From contig CM075853.1 in NCBI GenBank assembly GCA_037975125.1, positions 28,510,295 through 28,574,294 of the forward strand: a stretch of DNA of 64,000 bases. Direction: 5' to 3'. A model generated the notes under the pieces. The model was not told the origin of the DNA. It ran no database searches and saw nothing but the letters and a program-made list of their open reading frames with translations. The stretch comes from Latrodectus hesperus (taxonomy: Eukaryota > Arthropoda > Arachnida > Araneae > Theridiidae). Below, piece by piece: positions 62,020-64,000 of this stretch. Every line of letters begins with the position of its first letter. The stretch's first letter is position 1. Made by a program: the position numbers and the translations under genes.

Positions 62020-63636
62020 CAGTAGCACAAGCAATTGAGGATACTCTTATTTTTATTTGATAAATCCAATTTTCCATTCGAAATAACTCATTAACTAGAA
62101 GTGCAAACGTAAATTTATTCTTATACATAAAAAAGGTTTAATTAACAGTAAAAATAAAGGAAAATCAATGACAAAATTCTAAAAGAAAAATTTTCAGAGG
62201 CATTTCAAATAAACATAAGCAGATTTCTACCAATTGAGGATACACCAATGAATTTTTTGTTTAACACCACTAAATTTTTATTCTGCTTGCTACTGTAATC
62301 CAAGTTTGGGCAATGTTATCTTTACCTTTTTCGACTGTTATTTTTTTCTTTTGAAGTTGTTTCTGTGAATTTAAAGTCGTAAATTTAAATGGAAAATGGC
62401 TGCTTGGAGAGAGACCAGTATTGATGTAAGAAAATTTATATTAAGGTTATTTAAGAAAGGAAAATCTTATTGCGACATAGCTGAAATTGTCGGTAGAATC
62501 CACTCGTCTGTCCAGAAAATCATTGGAAGATTTAAAAGCGATGGATTAATTGAAAATAAAAAATGGAAGAGGAAGGAAAAGTATCTGAGTGATATAGCCA
62601 AAAGGAAAATTTTGAAAGATATCAAGATTGATCCTAAACTAAGTGCAGAAACTTTGAGAAATTTGATTAGAAATGCTGGATATAACAGTCGAGTAACTCG
62701 AAAGAAGCAATTTATAAGCTTACAAATCAGAAAAAGTGTTTGGAGTTTGCAAAAACTCATCAATTGAAGACAGATAACTTTTGGAAAAAAGTTATATTTA
62801 GTGATGAAAGTAAATTCGACAATTTTGGAAGCGATGGTCATCGAAGCATTTGGAGAAAGTCGAACACCGCTTTTGATCCAAAAAATTGATATCCTACAGT
62901 TAAACATGGTGGTGGCTCCATCCTGGTTTGAGGTTGCATGGCTTCAAATTGGGTAGGTAATTTACTTTTTAAAGATGGTATAATGGATTATAAGCTTTAT
63001 ACTGATGTACGTCGCAACAATCTTTAAGAAGGTGCAAAAAAATTGGGTTTAGATGGAAATTTTATATTTCACCATGACAACAACCCCAAACATACGGCAC
63101 GTAATGTCAAAATGTGGTGTCTTTTTCATTGTAAACAGCAATTGTACACACCATCACAGTCCCCTGATATCAATGTCACAGAAAATTTGTGGACCACACT
63201 AGAAACAGTGGTCCAAAAGCACCAAATTAGGAGCAAAGCCCCTTTAAAGCAGGTGTTACAAGGTTGGGATAAAATATCTCCAGATACCACCAAAAAATTG
63301 GTCGAATTGGTATCAAGACGTTTGGAGGACATTATAAAAGCCAAAGGACATGCAACCAAATATTGGCACTGTTTTTGTATGTGATACATCACAAAAATTT
63401 CATTGGTTTATCCTCAATTTTTTAAGGTAGAAATCTGCTTATGTTTATTTGAAATGCCTCTGAAAATGTCCTTCTTTTGGAATTTTGTTGTTGATTTTCC
63501 TTTATTTTTACAATTAATTAAACCTTTTGTTACGTCTAAGAATAAAATTATGTTTGCACTTCTAGTTAATGTGTTATTTCGATTGAAAGTAGGATTTATC
63601 AAGTGAAAGGTGTATCCTCAATTGTTTGTGCCACTG
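62020..63636 (+). mobile_element. Tc1/mariner element with long IR/DR termini, in ABCB10 intron 1
   Basis: Starts CAGTAGCACAAGCAATTGAG after TA at 62018-62019 and ends with the inverted form (reverse complement CAGTGGCACAAACAATTGAG). The inverted repeats extend about 240 bp each side. Each terminus has a second, inner copy of AATTGAGGATAC (left about 62032 and 62232; right about 63411 and 63612), the IR/DR layout of Sleeping Beauty-like Tc1 elements. Length 1617 bp is usual for Tc1. The right TA is AA, probably mutated. Confidence 0.9.
62396..63384 (+). pseudogene. Tc1 transposase, DD34E, disrupted
   Basis: N-terminal helix-turn-helix: starts MAAWRETSID, then GKSYCDIAEIVGRIHSSVQK. A frameshift near 62690 and in-frame stops near 62887, 62931 and 63026 break the frame. 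Catalytic motifs remain: FSDES, HHDNNPKHTA, and VTENLW with 34 residues between the second Asp and the Glu. Last intact piece 63043-63384. Not functional as it stands. Confidence 0.88.
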
Positions 63637-63851
63637 AAATTATTGAAAATAATATGATAGTATAAGAATGCTTAAATTTTAAAATCTTCAGAATGAAAAT
63701 TTAATATGGAACTATTTTTCCTATGCTCTCTGTATAACTTTTTGAAGGCTATATGAAGGTTTTTAAAAATGTTAATGAAAAACTAAACCTTTTAAAGGCA
63801 AGGACAACAAAAAGAAGAAAAAACTAAACTGCATTTTTTTGTTATTTTTAG

Positions 63852-64000
63852 GTGCTGTATTATTCTTGTTAATATCAAGTACAGTGACAGTTGCTGTTCC
63901 TTTTTGTGTTGGAAGGCTGATAGACATATTTAGAGATTCTAGTGGAAATTTGAAAGAAAGTTTGAACTCATTTTGTATTTTTCTCATTGTAGCATTTGTC
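63852..64000 (+). CDS. ABCB10: ABCB10-type transporter, exon 2 (runs off the window)
   Basis: Acceptor TTTTTAG at 63845-63851; joins exon 1 in phase 1. AVLFLLISSTVTVAVPFCVG is transmembrane helix 1, followed by RLIDIFRDSSG, the intermembrane-space loop (xGRxID motif shared by ABCB10 proteins), and CIFLIVAFV starts helix 2. Open to base 64000; the rest of the transmembrane domain and the ATPase domain with Walker A/B lie to the right. Confidence 0.88.

Noticed and set aside
62467..62907. 146-codon minus-strand frame
   Set aside because: Antisense to the Tc1 transposase helix-turn-helix region.

Overview
This window looks like AT-rich nuclear DNA from an arthropod, most likely a chelicerate and possibly a spider. 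The reasons are spliced genes with GT-AG introns, very long TA microsatellites, a tRNA-derived SINE family, many decayed Tc1-type transposons, and relics of non-LTR, BEL/Pao, hAT, pogo and piggyBac-type elements. There is no prokaryotic organisation: no operons, CRISPR arrays or phage genes. The spider assignment is inference; the eukaryotic and arthropod-like character is well supported.

The main gene lies on the minus strand and fills about 5.6 to 50.5 kb. I could chain 22 coding exons, all with GT-AG junctions and matching intron phases, giving 2624 nt (874 codons plus 2 nt) of continuous frame. The protein reads: short N-terminus with ATG, PDZ domain, coiled coil, long Ser/Pro-rich linker, RGS-like (RH) domain, a C1 zinc finger with perfect spacing, and a polybasic stretch. 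This is the architecture of the PDZ-RhoGEF/LARG (ARHGEF11/ARHGEF12) and Drosophila RhoGEF2 family, which couples G-alpha-12/13 to RhoA. The catalytic DH-PH module must lie to the left of base 1.

The second gene is on the plus strand at the right edge. Exon 1 (59629-59890) encodes a basic, aromatic-rich presequence and exon 2 (from 63852) enters the first transmembrane segment of an ABCB10-type mitochondrial ABC half-transporter. It continues beyond base 64000. The two genes are divergently arranged about 9 kb apart.

The introns and the intergenic region carry the repeats: Tc1 relics at 14.2-15.5, 18.5-19.7, 21.8-23.2, 25.5-26.0, 36.0-37.3 and 62.0-63.6 kb; a pogo/Tigger-like element at 32.2-33.2 kb; a hAT MITE with a perfect 8-bp duplication at 34.8-35.1 kb; a SINE with a perfect 15-bp duplication at 36.2-36.3 kb; an RNase H relic at 42.2-42.9 kb; a BEL/Pao gag remnant at 51.2-52.0 kb; and TA arrays, the longest 236 bp inside a Tc1 terminus. 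I did not find an undescribed biological system. The most informative observations are the run of eight frame-neutral exons in the RhoGEF linker/RH region, the composite duplicated block shared by two introns, the nested insertions, and hairpins near the RhoGEF 5' end and in intron 19.
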